Positions 14,235 through 26,624 of a stretch of 64,000 bases of DNA are shown here, in pieces. The notes under the pieces are model-generated. The model made no database searches. It worked only from the letters and a program-made list of their open reading frames with translations, and was not told the DNA's origin. Made by a program: the position numbers and the translations under genes. Numbering within the stretch: position 1 is the stretch's first letter; each line of letters begins with the position of its first letter. The stretch is from Dipetalonema caudispina. Taxonomy: Eukaryota > Nematoda > Chromadorea > Rhabditida > Onchocercidae. The stretch spans positions 1 through 64,000 of the forward strand of contig JABVXV010000286.1 in NCBI GenBank assembly GCA_013365325.1, read 5' to 3'.

Positions 14235-16548
14235 GTATTTTCAGTCTCATTTCATGGTGCTTGATTTCAAGCAGCTGTGCAGTACCGAAAATGATTCCAC
14301 ATATGGCCGAGGGTAGTAAATTTCGAAACGACAAGAGAGATATTGAAATAGAAGTGTATACATCTGGTGAGCCATTTTTTTCATGATGGTAACAATTTGA
14401 ACTATTTTCAGAGGTATGTGAAATAGCGGGAAATTATTTACCAGAAATGAAGCGTTATTCCGTTAATTCATTAAATCGTGTATTTGATTGTATCTATATC
14501 TGTTGTTTGCTTTCGCTTGAATTGTAGTGCATATTTACTGGAATAAACGTCAAAGCATAAGATAGCACAGGATTTCTATTCGTATAACTTATGTATCAAA
14601 TCAAGTGTTTTGTTCATTTCCGTAAAAAATTATTCGAATGAAGTTCATTTTCGAATACATCTGCATGAATTCCAGCAAAGAATTTTGTCTATATAAACGT
14701 AGAGTTTTAACCACATTGGGAGGAAAAAAAGAGAAAGAATACCAGTTATCTGCTGAGTTCTTTCATCAGAATGCCGATGATCCGGAAAAATGAAGGGAAT
14801 GGGGGGATCTTTTCTGTATTAACTATACGGATTATTCTTCAACTTGGCATAGAAATAGAAAACTTAAAGCTAATGAATATGACAAGAGAGTACATGTCTT
14901 TGGTTAAGGCAGACGTGATGATAATCTCTTTCAATAAAGATTTCTGGTTGTCCAGAATTAGCGAAGATCGGGATTCCTTTCCCAATCCTGTTTTCTGAAC
15001 CCATATCAGTATACCGGTTGGTTTTGGGTATGTGGCAGTGTAGAAGAGAGAGCTCTCTTTCACTAAAATGTTACCCATTTGTTAATTTTCGAACATTAAA
15101 AGGATTTGAAAGCCGCATTATTTCGTTATCGAATCAAGATAGAATATAGTCATAGGTCATATATAAGGATATCCTGGTATTTTCCTATAGCTATTAGGAT
15201 GATTGAGAATCTTTACTACGATATTATGCTATACCTTTTGATGTTTCGAAGCAAATAGCTGGATAGTTGCATGCTTCGTGAACCTCACATGTGAAATATT
15301 CCGAATTAATTTAAAGTAGTTTAATTCGTAGCCTATCCTCATGTTGTTAGTAACGGTAGTATACTTTCATAGTTTAAATCAATGATAGAGTATAAAAATT
15401 GTATACAATTTGAAAAGATGTTTTTGCATATCTGTTAGCTAAATGAGTGTTTGTATCGTATCGTTGAATGTTAAGAATTGTTTGTCAGATTGTCTTTCTG
15501 ATTTCTCACTCATCTCAATGGTAATTTATTGTATCATTCCAGATGGTTTACTTTTCTCCAGTTGTTTACTTCTTCAAGAAATCATCATTTTTCCAAATGC
15601 AACAATGTATTATGTTGCATTATATTCAATTATAAATCTATGACTTATTCCTTTCTTGTGAAATTGTGCAAGTATATATTCTTAATCAAAGAAGCCTAGA
15701 ATATGAAGATGATAGAAAATTGGATAGCTATTCTGGTATTAAACGTAAACCTTCTAGAGAAAATATGATATTTCCAGGTTATTCTAGATCAAATCATATG
15801 ATCAATGAAAAGCTAACCTAAATAGAAAACTTCTGTAGAACAATTGTTCCTTCCTTGATATTATTTACTTCATTGTGGTTACTTGTTAAACTGAAATCAA
15901 CGATAATCTGCAGAAGTATTATATCATTTTTGTATCAAAGGGTTTATTTTTTTTTTTTTTGTGTTAATTGTAGAATGCTTGTGTTAACAAGCATATATGC
16001 AAACTTTTTATAAATTGTTCTAAACTTTTATATTTTTCACTTTTTTTTTTTTTGTATTCAATAGACAAGATAAATAAGTATCCGAATTATCTCTAGTAAT
16101 CTTTTTGAACTGAAATCGGGAATAACTTATGAAAGAATTAATATATCAATTAGGTTATGAAATTATTGTATGATATGTAAGAGTAATAGGCTTTTATCTT
16201 ATAAAACATACATTCTCTTTCTCAGTGAAAAATTTTCCTCATTTGCGATAACGATGATAATGTGCTATGTCCTAGAAAAGAAATGAAATGTTCCATAAGT
16301 CTATTGAATTGCTTATCATTTCTATGTTTACGTTCTTTATAATTTTTTGCAATTTCGTATAGCATTTCTTGTTGTTGTTTTTTTTTTTTAGAAGAGTGAA
16401 AAGCCAAAGAAGTATTGGTCAACAAATGAATGTCAAAGAGCAGATGACGAGGTAAATTTAAGAAAACAATATTTTACCTTTTTGTGTATTACTCCTTCAT
16501 ATGATAAAGAGCAAAATGCATGGTCAGTAGTGGAAAATTTACAAATGA
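14235..16548. other. Region downstream of lin-49
   Basis: Contains two possible lin-49 3' exons (14275-14366, 14412-14527) separated by 44-45 nt introns, then AATAAA at 14542-14547. Beyond that I see one short exon-like block at 16392-16451 (lysine-rich, phase 0, after an 11-T tract and AG) and otherwise AT-rich sequence without recognisable coding. Confidence 0.45.
14542..14547 (+). terminator. AATAAA polyadenylation signal, lin-49
   Basis: Canonical hexamer 15 bases after the stop of the extended lin-49 model (14527) and about 310 bases after the stop of the simple model (14234). It suggests the transcript ends here, so exon-like blocks at 16.4-18.6 kb would be a separate unit. Confidence 0.45.
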
Positions 16549-18296
16549 ATGTCCACTTGCAGCATAGTTGTTTCTCAAGCATTAGTGGATAACGATAATG
16601 ATAAGATGCTAATTTCATCTTTAAATCTTATGTATGATTGTTTTTTTCTTTTTCTTTTATTACTATCTATATAAGTAGTAATATACGTCGTACATATGCA
16701 TGGTTTAGCAAAATGTAATGCGATTTAATGGTAAACTGATTGGAAACTGATCAATGATATGATGATTTTAAAATAACTGTAGTGTTTATTTCAGCTTCAC
16801 CATAGCTGATACTGATATCGTTAGAGATTTTATGGTATTCGATACTGTATAGCATGACATTTCCATACTCATTTATGATGTTATCCATGTTCATTTTCAG
16901 AATGGAAAACCAGATTGAGATAAAATCACCTGCTGTTCCAACGTTTGTAAATCGCGCAAGAATTCGATATTTGCCATTTTGCAGGCGACATATGTATGAT
17001 GATTCTTATACATCAATTAAATCTTTTTAAATTTTTAAATATGACCAGAATTATTTTTTTGATTATAGGTCGAAAGAGTGCAGAATTTCAAGCTCGAAAC
17101 ATTTCACGGATTATAATTTACACGATGGTTTCATTTTTCTAATTAACATTCGGCATTGAATGCTATGAAATTATATTTCAGAGATATTGAAGAAGATGCA
17201 GCGTTGGTTTATATCAATGGTACAATAGCCTCAGTAGTTGTTAGTGCTATTAGTGATCCAGAAAGGTTCATTTCTTTCCGCTTGTTTCTTAAAATTAGGT
17301 TTAAAATCAGAAGGCAAAGTAGAATCAGTTTTTTGATTTTAGGTAATATTTAACCAAGAATATGACGATACTATTGCAAAATCATTGTTTTACTGAATTA
17401 AAAGATTCATTTAGATTTTCGGATGTTGCAAAAAAGCGAAAAAAGAGTGAAACAAGGGTGGAGATGGATAAAGAGATAGCTAATCGAATAAAGAAACGAA
17501 AAACAGAACAGTTGGAAACAGTCATTCAGAAGAAAACTGTGAAAGATAAAGTGAAGGTATTAGAATTCATGTACTCGTTTCAGCAGCTTTTTGAATAAAA
17601 CTTGAATCTATTTTCTTTTTTTGTGATGGCATTTGCGGCTTTTTATGACTCTTTTAAAAAATTTAATTTAAATATTTCATATGGATGTCCCGATTTTTGT
17701 TAGGAAACTTGGTTTTCTTCCAGAAGAGAGAATTGAATATCATCCTCTTCATCTTATGTCTTTCTCTCTCACGGATGCTCTCTAATTTTGGAAAAAGTAC
17801 TTGTAGTATGAGATTGTAATTTTGATTGCGAAAGACAACTGATTATCCATTCTTTCATGATAGGATTTGTTACAGTTAGAGCGAGATAACATCCAAATTG
17901 GTTCTTCTAGCTACTTGATGAAATTTCCAAACGGAGATGTGAACGATCGCTGCCAGTCTATACACCATGCAATAAATCAGATTCTGTTGAATATGTCAAT
18001 TCACAGAAAATGTTGAATATACTAAATCAAAATTCAGATGAAGAAAAGTTGATTTGTTACGTTTGTTACCTTTATTTTATATCTTTTATATTAATAAGTG
18101 ATTTCCGATCTCCAATTTCATTATGTTCTGTGTCCTGTTTTTCACCTTATCATTATTTTAGCACCAGGAATCAGCCTTGTCTATTTTGTACCTACAGATT
18201 CCTGGTGAACTGTTGCCTACTTTACTGACAGCAGGTAGTTGGAATGCACTGCCCAAAAAAGAAGTGGTCATTCTGTCGCTACTCGAAATAGTATAG
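16549..18296 (+). CDS. Putative basic nuclear-type protein, possibly a pseudogene
   Basis: I do not recognise this gene with confidence. Seven exon-like blocks with GT/AG boundaries join in one frame to 247 aa: 16549-16631, 16901-16993, 17069-17127, 17184-17265, 17415-17556, 17911-18060, 18162-18296. One block is strongly basic (VAKKRKKSETR, NRIKKRKTEQ), as in nuclear proteins. The last block contains LLPTLLTAGSWNALPKK. After the TAG at 18294 the same frame stays open for 22 codons (RCGNSKSLWDKKAELINHG). Further on, 18511-18613 encodes QWKTAQRY, then after another stop a lysine-rich tail. The S-W-N, R-x-G-N and W-K-T-x-Q-R-Y elements, in this order, recall the N-terminal DEUBAD region of NFRKB (INO80 complex), but the spacing is shorter. 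Either a rapidly evolving gene whose true splicing I missed, or a decaying copy. Confidence 0.3.
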
Positions 18297-18639
18297 ATTC
18301 GTTGTGGAAACAGTAAATCTTTGTGGGATAAAAAAGCTGAATTAATTAATCATGGTATACTTTAACAGCTGAGTAATATCGAAAAGCAGATATAACAGGT
18401 TTGAATTGATGATCATAGTTAATGCTTAAGGTTGAAATGATTCTCCCATCTGTTTCATTGCTCAAACTTTGTTTCTAAACTATCACTGCTTATAAAGTAT
18501 GAATTTTTATAGAGAAACCAAGACGAATGAAGCAGTGGAAGACAGCGCAACGATATTAGAAATCGTCGGAAGATATGGATGATAAAGAAGCCAAGAAAAA
18601 AGCAAAAAAGTGAGGTGTGAAAGGAATTTTTTTCGAGTG

Positions 18640-21600
18640 ATTTACTTGGAGATTATAATTTGAAAGAAAAAAAAAATTGAGAAATTAATGCGGAAAAAAA
18701 GATTGAAAAATTAACGGGGTAATCTCTGTTTGGTTTTTATCTTCGAGAATATTTAAGTTTCGTTAATGACTACTGGGAACTTTGTTTCTGTCGATTCTGA
18801 AAGGCCACGGTGCTGTAAGGTAATTAACAACTTGTTTTTTAGAAGTAAAAAATTATGAAAAATGAAGCGGTACCCTAAAATGGATAGATGGGCGAGACAA
18901 CAATTTCACTGATTGTCAAATCAGCATGTTGATGGACGAAATTGAGGATCAACCTCAAAAGCAAGGAATAGAGAAGGCAGGCTGATATCGCCTATAATGT
19001 AGGGTATCGTTCTTTACTTTTCTTTACTTTAAAAGAAATGTAATACTTTAAAATTCTGTTGAAATTAAAAAAAGGTTATTAGTAGCAGGACTTTTTTTCA
19101 CTTCTGATTTCATCTCATATTTAATCCAGTGACTAGTTTGAAAACTTTTTTCGCTTGTTTTTAAGCCAGTTCCATAAATCAAACTTTCTTGAAGGATTTT
19201 TTTCATAATCCATTCTCTGTTGTTTAGATTTTCTCGACAGTTTCATAGGCTTTGTTTTTTTTAGTTGCCAGTCATTTAGCTTCTCCAAATTTTCCATGCA
19301 AAAGACGTGAGTCTTGTAAGGTTTCTGGAGCAACTAATTTCTTTGAAAGTTACTTTAGGTAACATTTTATTATGAATTTTTATAATCTAACAGCAGATGA
19401 ATGCAAGTGTTGTCTAAATTTTTTCTCTATTCCAGATAATTGACGAAGTCAGTTAGACTGACGTTTTGCAAAAATTACTGACAGTTTTCTGGCTCGATTT
19501 AAATTGCTTCTAATATATTATGATACAGAAAATGGATATGCTCATAAGCTAAAATTATTATTCGTCTCATTTATCAAGTAAATATTTTATTAGAAAATAT
19601 GACTACACAACTTTCTTCATTTTCCTTTTTCTTCAATTGATGTAATAATGTTTTTTTGTTTCTGGCTCAATTGTGGTTTTCTTCTATTTTAGTTTTTGTT
19701 GTTTGCATCAAAATTTTTATAATAAAGCCAATAACTTTCTGTCCTCTCATCTGATCATTAAGGCATACTGTTTAACATTATCGGTGTCCTAGTTAATTAC
19801 TGAAAACACATCTTTTCGCAAAATACTGACATGTGTCGTTATCTGTTCATTTATCAATTCATTATTTCATCTGTATTTCAATTACTTTTCCGAATTTCCT
19901 TTTTTTCCAGATTTGTTTATGAAACAGAAGGTTTTTTGAACTTCAGTTACATCTTTCTTTTTTAATTTTAATAAAATTACGTGAGATTCCATGTAATAAC
20001 AAATGACCACCTTTCACTAGACATTTCTTTAAAACCATTAGTACAATTATTCATTTTCAAAAGATAATTGAATAAACATAAACAAATTACATGGTAAACT
20101 CCATTTACGGAGTTCATAACAAATTGAAAGAGGACATTTCCCTAATAGGAAAAACAAAAAAAAAAAGAAAGAAAAAAAGAAGAAAATAACAATGATAGAA
20201 AAATTTATTAGTTATTAGTTGTAGAACTATTCACAAATATTTTTATTTGAGACATAAGAACTTTGATAAGAGAAGGATTACTTTGTCCCTTTTAGCAATA
20301 TTATAAAAAATTAAGTAATTAATGGCATTTATTCATTTTTAGCTTCTCACTAATAATATAGATACCAGTGCATTATTGCATAATCTATTAGAATAATTAC
20401 AAAATGACATATTATTTCATTGGAATATAGAAACAGAAAATATCACGGAGAAGGTTTTAAATCTAATTTTGCAAACAGACTTTTTAAAGGATTAAGAAAA
20501 TGCAAAATAAATCACTTTATCAGTTTTTTCTTTTTTTTTTTTTTAACATTTCTCACAATGAACTGCATTCATTTGAAGCAAAGAAAAATTATGATTACGT
20601 CAAAATGAAAGAGTATGATTAAAGACAGAATAGAAAAAATAACTGAAATTAGAGGAAATATTAAAAAGTCTTAGCGTTTTGGGTCTAAGTTTGATCACAA
20701 CCACTAATTATACAGATTGATAAGATGATTCTTGAAGCAACATTTCACGAGCAATGGATCAAAGTTGAGGTGAAACGATTGAGAGAATATGCGAAAAATA
20801 TTATTTTACTACCTGAAATGTGAACAAGGAAGAGTAAAAAATGATGATGATAATGATAATGAAAGAGTACTATCAAGAAATAAATGGAAAAAATAGTTAA
20901 GTACATTTTTAATTTCTGTTAAAGAATGCTCCATTGTGTTAAAAATGCAATAAATTACAATCAATACTGTTGATAATGACAAATGATAAATGATCAAACT
21001 GTTACGAAGGAAAATTTTCTACCAATATTTTTTCGTTATTTTTATCATAATAATTAATCCTAATAAAATTGAAGCATTTATTTGTTATTAATAATTAGCG
21101 TAACAATATTTTAAAGGAGAAATAATTTTAATTTTAAACCTATTGCATTATACATATCAACTAAAGGATATTTTATCAATTAATGATGAGTGATAATAAT
21201 TTTATATCTTTAAAGGAAATAATTTGAGGGAATAATGTATTGTTAGTTTGTCTCAATACAATCTGCAATGGATGAACAATTTGATTGATTAATCTATAAA
21301 GGATAACATATTCAAACTATAAAAAGGTTTGACGTATACCACGTATATCAAGTAAGTCTTGTCATCTTCAATTCCACTTAAATCCGTGTAAACTATGTTT
21401 TAAGCCATTTTGGTCTTACAACGATCACTATGCTACTGTATGTCTTAGTAAATTGTCAATTGAAAGATTGCATTTTGAATGGTTGTACATTTTATTCATC
21501 GGGATAACTTTGATAGGATTGGGTACTAAGCTTATGAGAAGGTTAAGCTTGCATTTTGCAGGGACAGTAAGTTATATACTATAATTTGCATCTTGCAATA

Positions 21601-21843
21601 ACATGTTACAGCTTGCATGTTGTACCAAGAATAGGTTATCATACTATAGCTTGCATCTTGCAATAAAAGTAAATTGTTTATTATAGTATGAGCAGAGAAA
21701 AAGAATATGATTTATATGCCTGTAGGAGGATGCAATTTTCTGATATATTTTATATTTTGACTATTACGTCGTGTTATCATCCTGTAAACTTTTAAAGGAA
21801 TCGTTTCATTTTCTGTTTCATATAATTTGTTTTAGTAAAGGAT
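18640..21843. other. AT-rich intergenic region upstream of mrpl-12
   Basis: About 3 kb without supported genes. A lysine-rich minus-strand frame at 19133-19333 has no domain. A cluster of TTGCATcTTGCA-type repeats lies at 21546-21666. A TTTTAG acceptor at 21831-21835, 9 bases before the mrpl-12 ATG, could be a spliced-leader site. Confidence 0.5.
21546..21666. repeat. Degenerate TTGCATcTTGCAATA repeat cluster
   Basis: The core GCTTGCATnTTGCA appears at about 21546, 21585, 21611 and 21649. A 26-base block beginning ATACTATA occurs at 21576-21601 and again at 21641-21666, 65 bases apart, with two mismatches. It lies 180 to 300 bases upstream of the mrpl-12 start. Confidence 0.7.
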
Positions 21844-23217
21844 ATGGAAATAGTTTGCATGCGAAATGTATTGGCAAGAGCAGTCACTTCACGAAATCAT
21901 TTAACACTACTGATAAGAAACACGAGGCATGCCACAGGTTAGCATCTATTTGTGCTTGTAAGCGTAAACCCATTTTAAGGATTTCGTATATTTCTTCAAG
22001 ATTGTTTTTGAATTCTCACTAAGAGCTTACTGTGGTGGTAATGATTGGTTATAGTGAGTTCGATCGGAGCATTAATCAACGAAAGAGATTACTGGTTCAA
22101 AGTTCAATTCATTCCTCTAAGTCTATCCTTTGGATTTTAAAGAATGAGTAATCAGTGATTGAATTGCTTTATGTTAGATATAATGCTACCGCTTCGTGGT
22201 TTTGTTGAAATAATGGGTGTGATTATTTTGCTAGCAATTTCTATTAATCTCTTGCAAACGACTGTACTAATTAGTCGGCGGACAATTAGGAAATAAAACA
22301 GGCAGTTGTTAGTCTAGAAGTAGGCCTCTCTTTTATAAATGAATTTCTGTTTCAGGGGGCACAGCAGAAGCACCACTTCCATTAGAAAAGTCAGCTTCAC
22401 AATCTTCAGAAGCCAAAAAAGCAACTGCAACATCTGCAAAAGTCGAAAAATCTGAGGTTACTGAAGGGACGCATACAATCCCAGAAAAGATGCAAAAGTT
22501 GGAGACACAAGCTCCTTCTATGAATGATATCAAAGGAATGGAGTTATCTGTCAAAACAACCATTGATCAGAAAACTGCTCAGCTACCGTTGGAGCCGGGG
22601 AAGGCATCCCCGCTTCCACATCGCGATGGCGAAAAAGTGGTGTCGGAACGGATCCTTCGGTTAGCAAATGAAATAGTCAGTTTAACGATATTCGAAGTGG
22701 CAGATCTGAATAATATGTTGAAAAAGAAATTGAATTTGCCAGACGTTCCCGTTTTCGCTCAGTCTTTTGCTACCCCTGCTGCAGGTAAAAGTTCTTGTCA
22801 TAAAGTCGTGAATTTTCAGTACAAAGAATGTCAATGTTTTTTGAAAACCTTTTCCTCCTTTACAAGCGAAACATTTTCCTAACCTCATTTTTCCTTTTTA
22901 AACTTTACTCTTATTTTATTTTTCTCTCTCATCTGGATTAAACTTCTTTCTCTCTTGCAGAAAAAGAAGAGGAATCAGAGAAATCTCAAGTATCGCAAAA
23001 GATGTTTTTCTCGGTGAAATTAACGAAAGTGGATGATTCAAAGAAAATTCCACTGATCAAAGAAATCCGCACAACAGTTGAAGGTTTTAATTTAGTACAG
23101 GCGAAGAAATTTGTGGAGGCGCTACCTGCTACGGTGAAAGAAGATCTGAGCAAAAACGAAGCTGAAGAATTGAAAGCAAAACTTGAAAAATTAGGTGCTG
23201 TCTGTGAAATTGTTTAA
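21844..23217 (+). CDS. mrpl-12: Mitochondrial ribosomal protein bL12m (L7/L12)
   Basis: Three exons, 21844-21937, 22356-22784 and 22961-23217, join to 259 aa. bL12m forms the flexible stalk of the large mitoribosomal subunit and recruits translation factors. The C-terminal domain carries the family signature: FFSVKLTKVDDSKKIPLIKE, then NLVQAKKFVEALP and a final AEELKAKLEKLGAVCEIV. The dimerisation helices lie near SERILRLANEIVSLTIFEVA with LNNMLKKKLNLPDV. Exon 1 gives an Arg-rich N-terminus (MRNVLARAV...RNHLTLLIRN) typical of a mitochondrial presequence. The first ATG is 21844; a second in-frame ATG at 21859 would give a cleaner presequence. The protein is longer than the human one (about 198 aa) because of a Glu/Lys/Ala-rich linker after the presequence and a second acidic linker before the C-terminal domain. 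Confidence 0.93.
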
Positions 23218-24920
23218 ACTTTCCTATTACCTTGCTCCAACGACCAAGTCTTGTCGAACTGATATACATTAGTATTTAATGAGGAAATATGTTGCAAAGT
23301 TACCTCAAACTTTAAATGTGATGTTATCGATGTCTTTAAGATATAATTTCATGCCAAAATCTAACTGGTCTCTTTGCCTCAAAGCTATCAGCTTATAGTA
23401 ATAGCATTCCTACTTTTTATACGCTTCTACGAATTTAGAATATAGGATTCAAGAATTGAATTGGTAGGGAAACAGATAATCAAGAAATAATTAAATTGCG
23501 CTAGATAGCTGAATCACCACCCTTTTACCTTCTTGTAGTTGTTTGGATCTATGATTAATTTTCACAATTTTGTAGTTGTTTGCAAAAAATCTTAAGAGAA
23601 ATAATATGCTCTTTCCTGTGGCGAATAACATAATGAATTGAATTGTTTTAGTGCACTTAATTTTTATTTCTCCATCAACTCCAGTTCTATCACGGGATGA
23701 GTGAATGGAGCTTTATGAACATTTTCTAGGAATGTTTGTTATATCTGTTTGTATTGTTTGCCATTATGAAATATTTTTAGATGTTATCATTTGTAAAATA
23801 AATGTTGTTAGCTTTTGTACAATTTATTTTTGTTGCCATTAGAAGAGTTTACTGGCTTCTTGCCATATTTGCAGTTATCGTTTATCCACTGGCTATTTTT
23901 AATCAAAATTTTATAAAATAGTATATGCACTGATGGGTAGCACTATTTAGAGTGGATTGTATTTGTTTTGAGGTAGCGAATGTTGGAAGAGCAAGTTGAG
24001 ATTTTACTTGATTAATAGTGGCTGAGTGTTTCCTCCGGATTTTCCAAGAGGAAATGATTGATGGGTTCGTGGATTTGCATTGATTTCTTTATCAAACATA
24101 TATTAGCTTGATTTTTAATGTTCATAAGATGGAAAAGACTAAGCGAATAATTCAGCGTGCTCTTTTTGGAGAAATCAAGCTTTAAATCGTTAAGTAAACC
24201 TGTCTTTAAACGATACTGAATGAAAACTTCGTCTAATTCATTCTCTTTCTTGGTGGAGTTACTCATTATGAACGATCGAGATATTCTTTTTTTTGTCTTG
24301 GTAGTAAAGTTAATTATTACAGTCATTTTGAAAACTTCACCAGCCTACAGCTATTCGTCTGGAACGTATTTGATATCTCCACTCACTTCTTGTTCTGTTT
24401 CAGTGATATTAATGGGGTGGGTTCATAGAATATTTCACTATGAAATTTCAGACTTCATTGGGTCAAAAAAGTTTTGTGGATTCGTTTAGATGAGTATTGT
24501 CACCTATAGTTGAACTTCCTGTCTTTTTTCCCAGTTCTTTTTTAACTGAGTTCATTTAACAAGGTTAGAGTTCATTTCTGTCACGACAGTTTTAGGAAGT
24601 TTATTTCGGTGACGGTGTTGCTTGTATTATTATAGAAAATAATTTTCCTTTCTATTTTCAATGCATGACAAAGAAAAAGCAGTGTCCACTTGGTTTGGAT
24701 CATATATTGTTCTGATATCATGATGTCTTTACTGTTCCATATATTTTTAGAGGAATAGAATATCGATCAATTGGGAATTTGATTTTCCGGAATCCTCAGT
24801 GAGGGTGGAATTATTATGGGATATTTATCGAGGAAACCGATATGCGACCCAAATAAAAGACAGATGATCTCTAATGTTCAGTTATTTTGCAGAGTGATAT
24901 TGTTAATAAAAAGAAGCTCA
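23218..24920. other. mrpl-12 3' region and spacer
   Basis: Holds the mrpl-12 3' UTR and an otherwise featureless AT-rich spacer. A 104-codon minus-strand frame at 24012-24326 has no recognisable domain or splice partners. A TTTTGCAG acceptor ending at 24892, 28 bases before the next ATG, could be a spliced-leader site. Confidence 0.5.
23797..23802 (+). terminator. AATAAA polyadenylation signal, mrpl-12
   Basis: Canonical hexamer about 580 bases downstream of the mrpl-12 stop, followed by a GT-rich stretch (ATGTTGTTAGC). A plausible transcript end. Confidence 0.4.
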
Positions 24921-25824
24921 ATGGCTCGTGGCCACCAGAAGTTCCAATCACAGCAAAAAAACTTGAAGAAACAAGAGGAGTTGAAGAAATCAAAGGGAAG
25001 TGATCAAAAAGCAGCTGCTATAAAAGCACTTACACACAAGTGTACTGTTTGTATGGTAAAGTTTTCTTCTGGAAGTTCAGTTATCGTAGTGGGCAAACTT
25101 GACATGAACTTTCGCGATCTCTTTTACGCGGTAGTAAATAATTTTCCAAATCTTTAATTCCTTTAAGTTGAATTGTTGGCATTGGTTCTTTCATCATGTT
25201 CCATTTTACCATTTGGCTTTTATCAGAATAGTAGTTCGTCGGATGGATGAAATGGATAACAAAACAAAATGGATGGAAATTAGTCGGTTCAAATTCATGT
25301 TAAAAAAAAAGTTCATTCCGAGATGGCCATCATTACCATAGAGCGGTTTTAGAACGAACTGTTTCCTGGGGAGGAATCTTTGGTTGTTTCGGAAGATTAT
25401 GGAGATTGGTGCCACTTATGAGGTCATTTTAAATTTCGTCCTCACATGTTTAGTCCTAACTAACTAACATATTCAAAGTGCATAAAGGTTGCAATCTTGT
25501 AAATTGTACACTCGTAGCCATGCTTACATGCCAACGAAAGCTGTTTTTTATACGGGTAATTTTTTTTATGGTTCTCGGAAATAATGTAATAACTTCTGGG
25601 GATTGATTAAAGAATTTAACAAGAGGTAGGATTTATTCTTTCTGTAAGCAGATGATGCCAACTTTTAGGTTTTTGGCAAGTTCAAAAATATAATCAGAAA
25701 AATCAAGTACCAAAAATATTTGTTGTAGGCATTGATGCCAGATCCGAAAACCTACAAGCAACATTTCGAATCGAAGCATCCGAAAGCTACTCTTCCACCA
25801 GAATTGGTTGATGTTCAGGCGTAA
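24921..25824 (+). CDS. ZNF706-like small C2H2 zinc-finger protein, copy 1
   Basis: Two exons, 24921-25055 and 25729-25824, encode 76 aa, exactly the length of human ZNF706. The N-terminus (MARGHQKFQSQQKNLKKQ) is the basic 4F5/SERF-like segment seen in ZNF706 and plant At2g23090-type proteins. A single zinc finger follows: Cys41-x2-Cys44-x12-His57-x4-His62, with the conserved HFESKHPK. ZNF706 has been linked to repression of pluripotency genes and, more recently, to nucleic-acid and amyloid-related activities; the role in nematodes is unknown to me. The intron falls in phase 0 right after the second zinc Cys plus Met. A close paralogue lies 800 bases downstream in the same orientation. Confidence 0.92.
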
Positions 25825-26624
25825 ATATACTGGAATCATATTAGCACAACAAGCATTTTCCCTTTGTGATGTAAAATGAGGATTACCTTGTATTATCCAT
25901 GTATCTCGCTGGCACATTATCGATTTCCACCATAATTCCTGCACCATTAATGGCGCAGTTGTGTACATTGTCTCTGTCTTTTATGAATACTCCTTTTTCT
26001 GCCTCTTAATTTTATTAATATGGTGGTATTATTCATTTAACTGGTAACCAATATAAGACAATGCTAATTCATTGAGTGACTACAGTTCATTTGGTGGTGG
26101 CAGCCTTTTTAATCAGTGCAATTATAGGCAATAGTTTCAATGTCTTTTTATTTTTTCCCCGATTATTATCTTCTTTCCATTGTGTAAAATTTAAATATGG
26201 GTTTTTAACTACCGGTTAAAGAAATGAATAAACGATTTTCTTCTAGTTCGTAAATTAATGGTTTTCTTTCGGTATTAAGCCAAGGATTTTACTTAGGAAT
26301 TGTTCGATTTCATGTGCAATTTAAATTTAGCTAGCATGCTACTCGGCAAGTCACTGCAATGATATTGGTTAATTTTCTTTATAAAATTCGGAAAGAAATA
26401 CATTACGGAAGAGGCTATGCTTGCTCAGGATCGAATTATAACTTGATTTTTGTGGTTTTTGATTCCGGTAATTTCTTTTGAAATGATATGTCCATTAATA
26501 GATAAGATTGGAGAATACTTTTAAAGAGTTTCGTGGTAATTATGTTAATTTTTTGAAACTACCTATGCGCTTAAGCTGGGTATCGACAACACTTTTCTAG
26601 CACCGGTATCGACAACTATCAGCA
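25825..26624. other. Spacer between the two ZNF706-like genes
   Basis: About 800 bases holding the copy 1 3' UTR, with AATAAA at 26227-26232, and the upstream region of copy 2. The spacing is wide for a nematode operon, where about 100 bases would be usual. No other coding sequence was seen. Confidence 0.5.

Noticed and set aside
19133..19333. 66-codon lysine-rich minus-strand ORF
   Set aside because: T-rich plus strand produces Lys runs on the minus strand; no splice structure or homology recognised.
24012..24326. 104-codon minus-strand ORF between mrpl-12 and ZNF706-like copy 1
   Set aside because: No domain, no splice partners, Lys/Asn/Ile-rich composition expected by chance in AT-rich DNA.
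25633..25968. 111-codon minus-strand ORF
   Set aside because: Antisense shadow of exon 2 of the first ZNF706-like gene.
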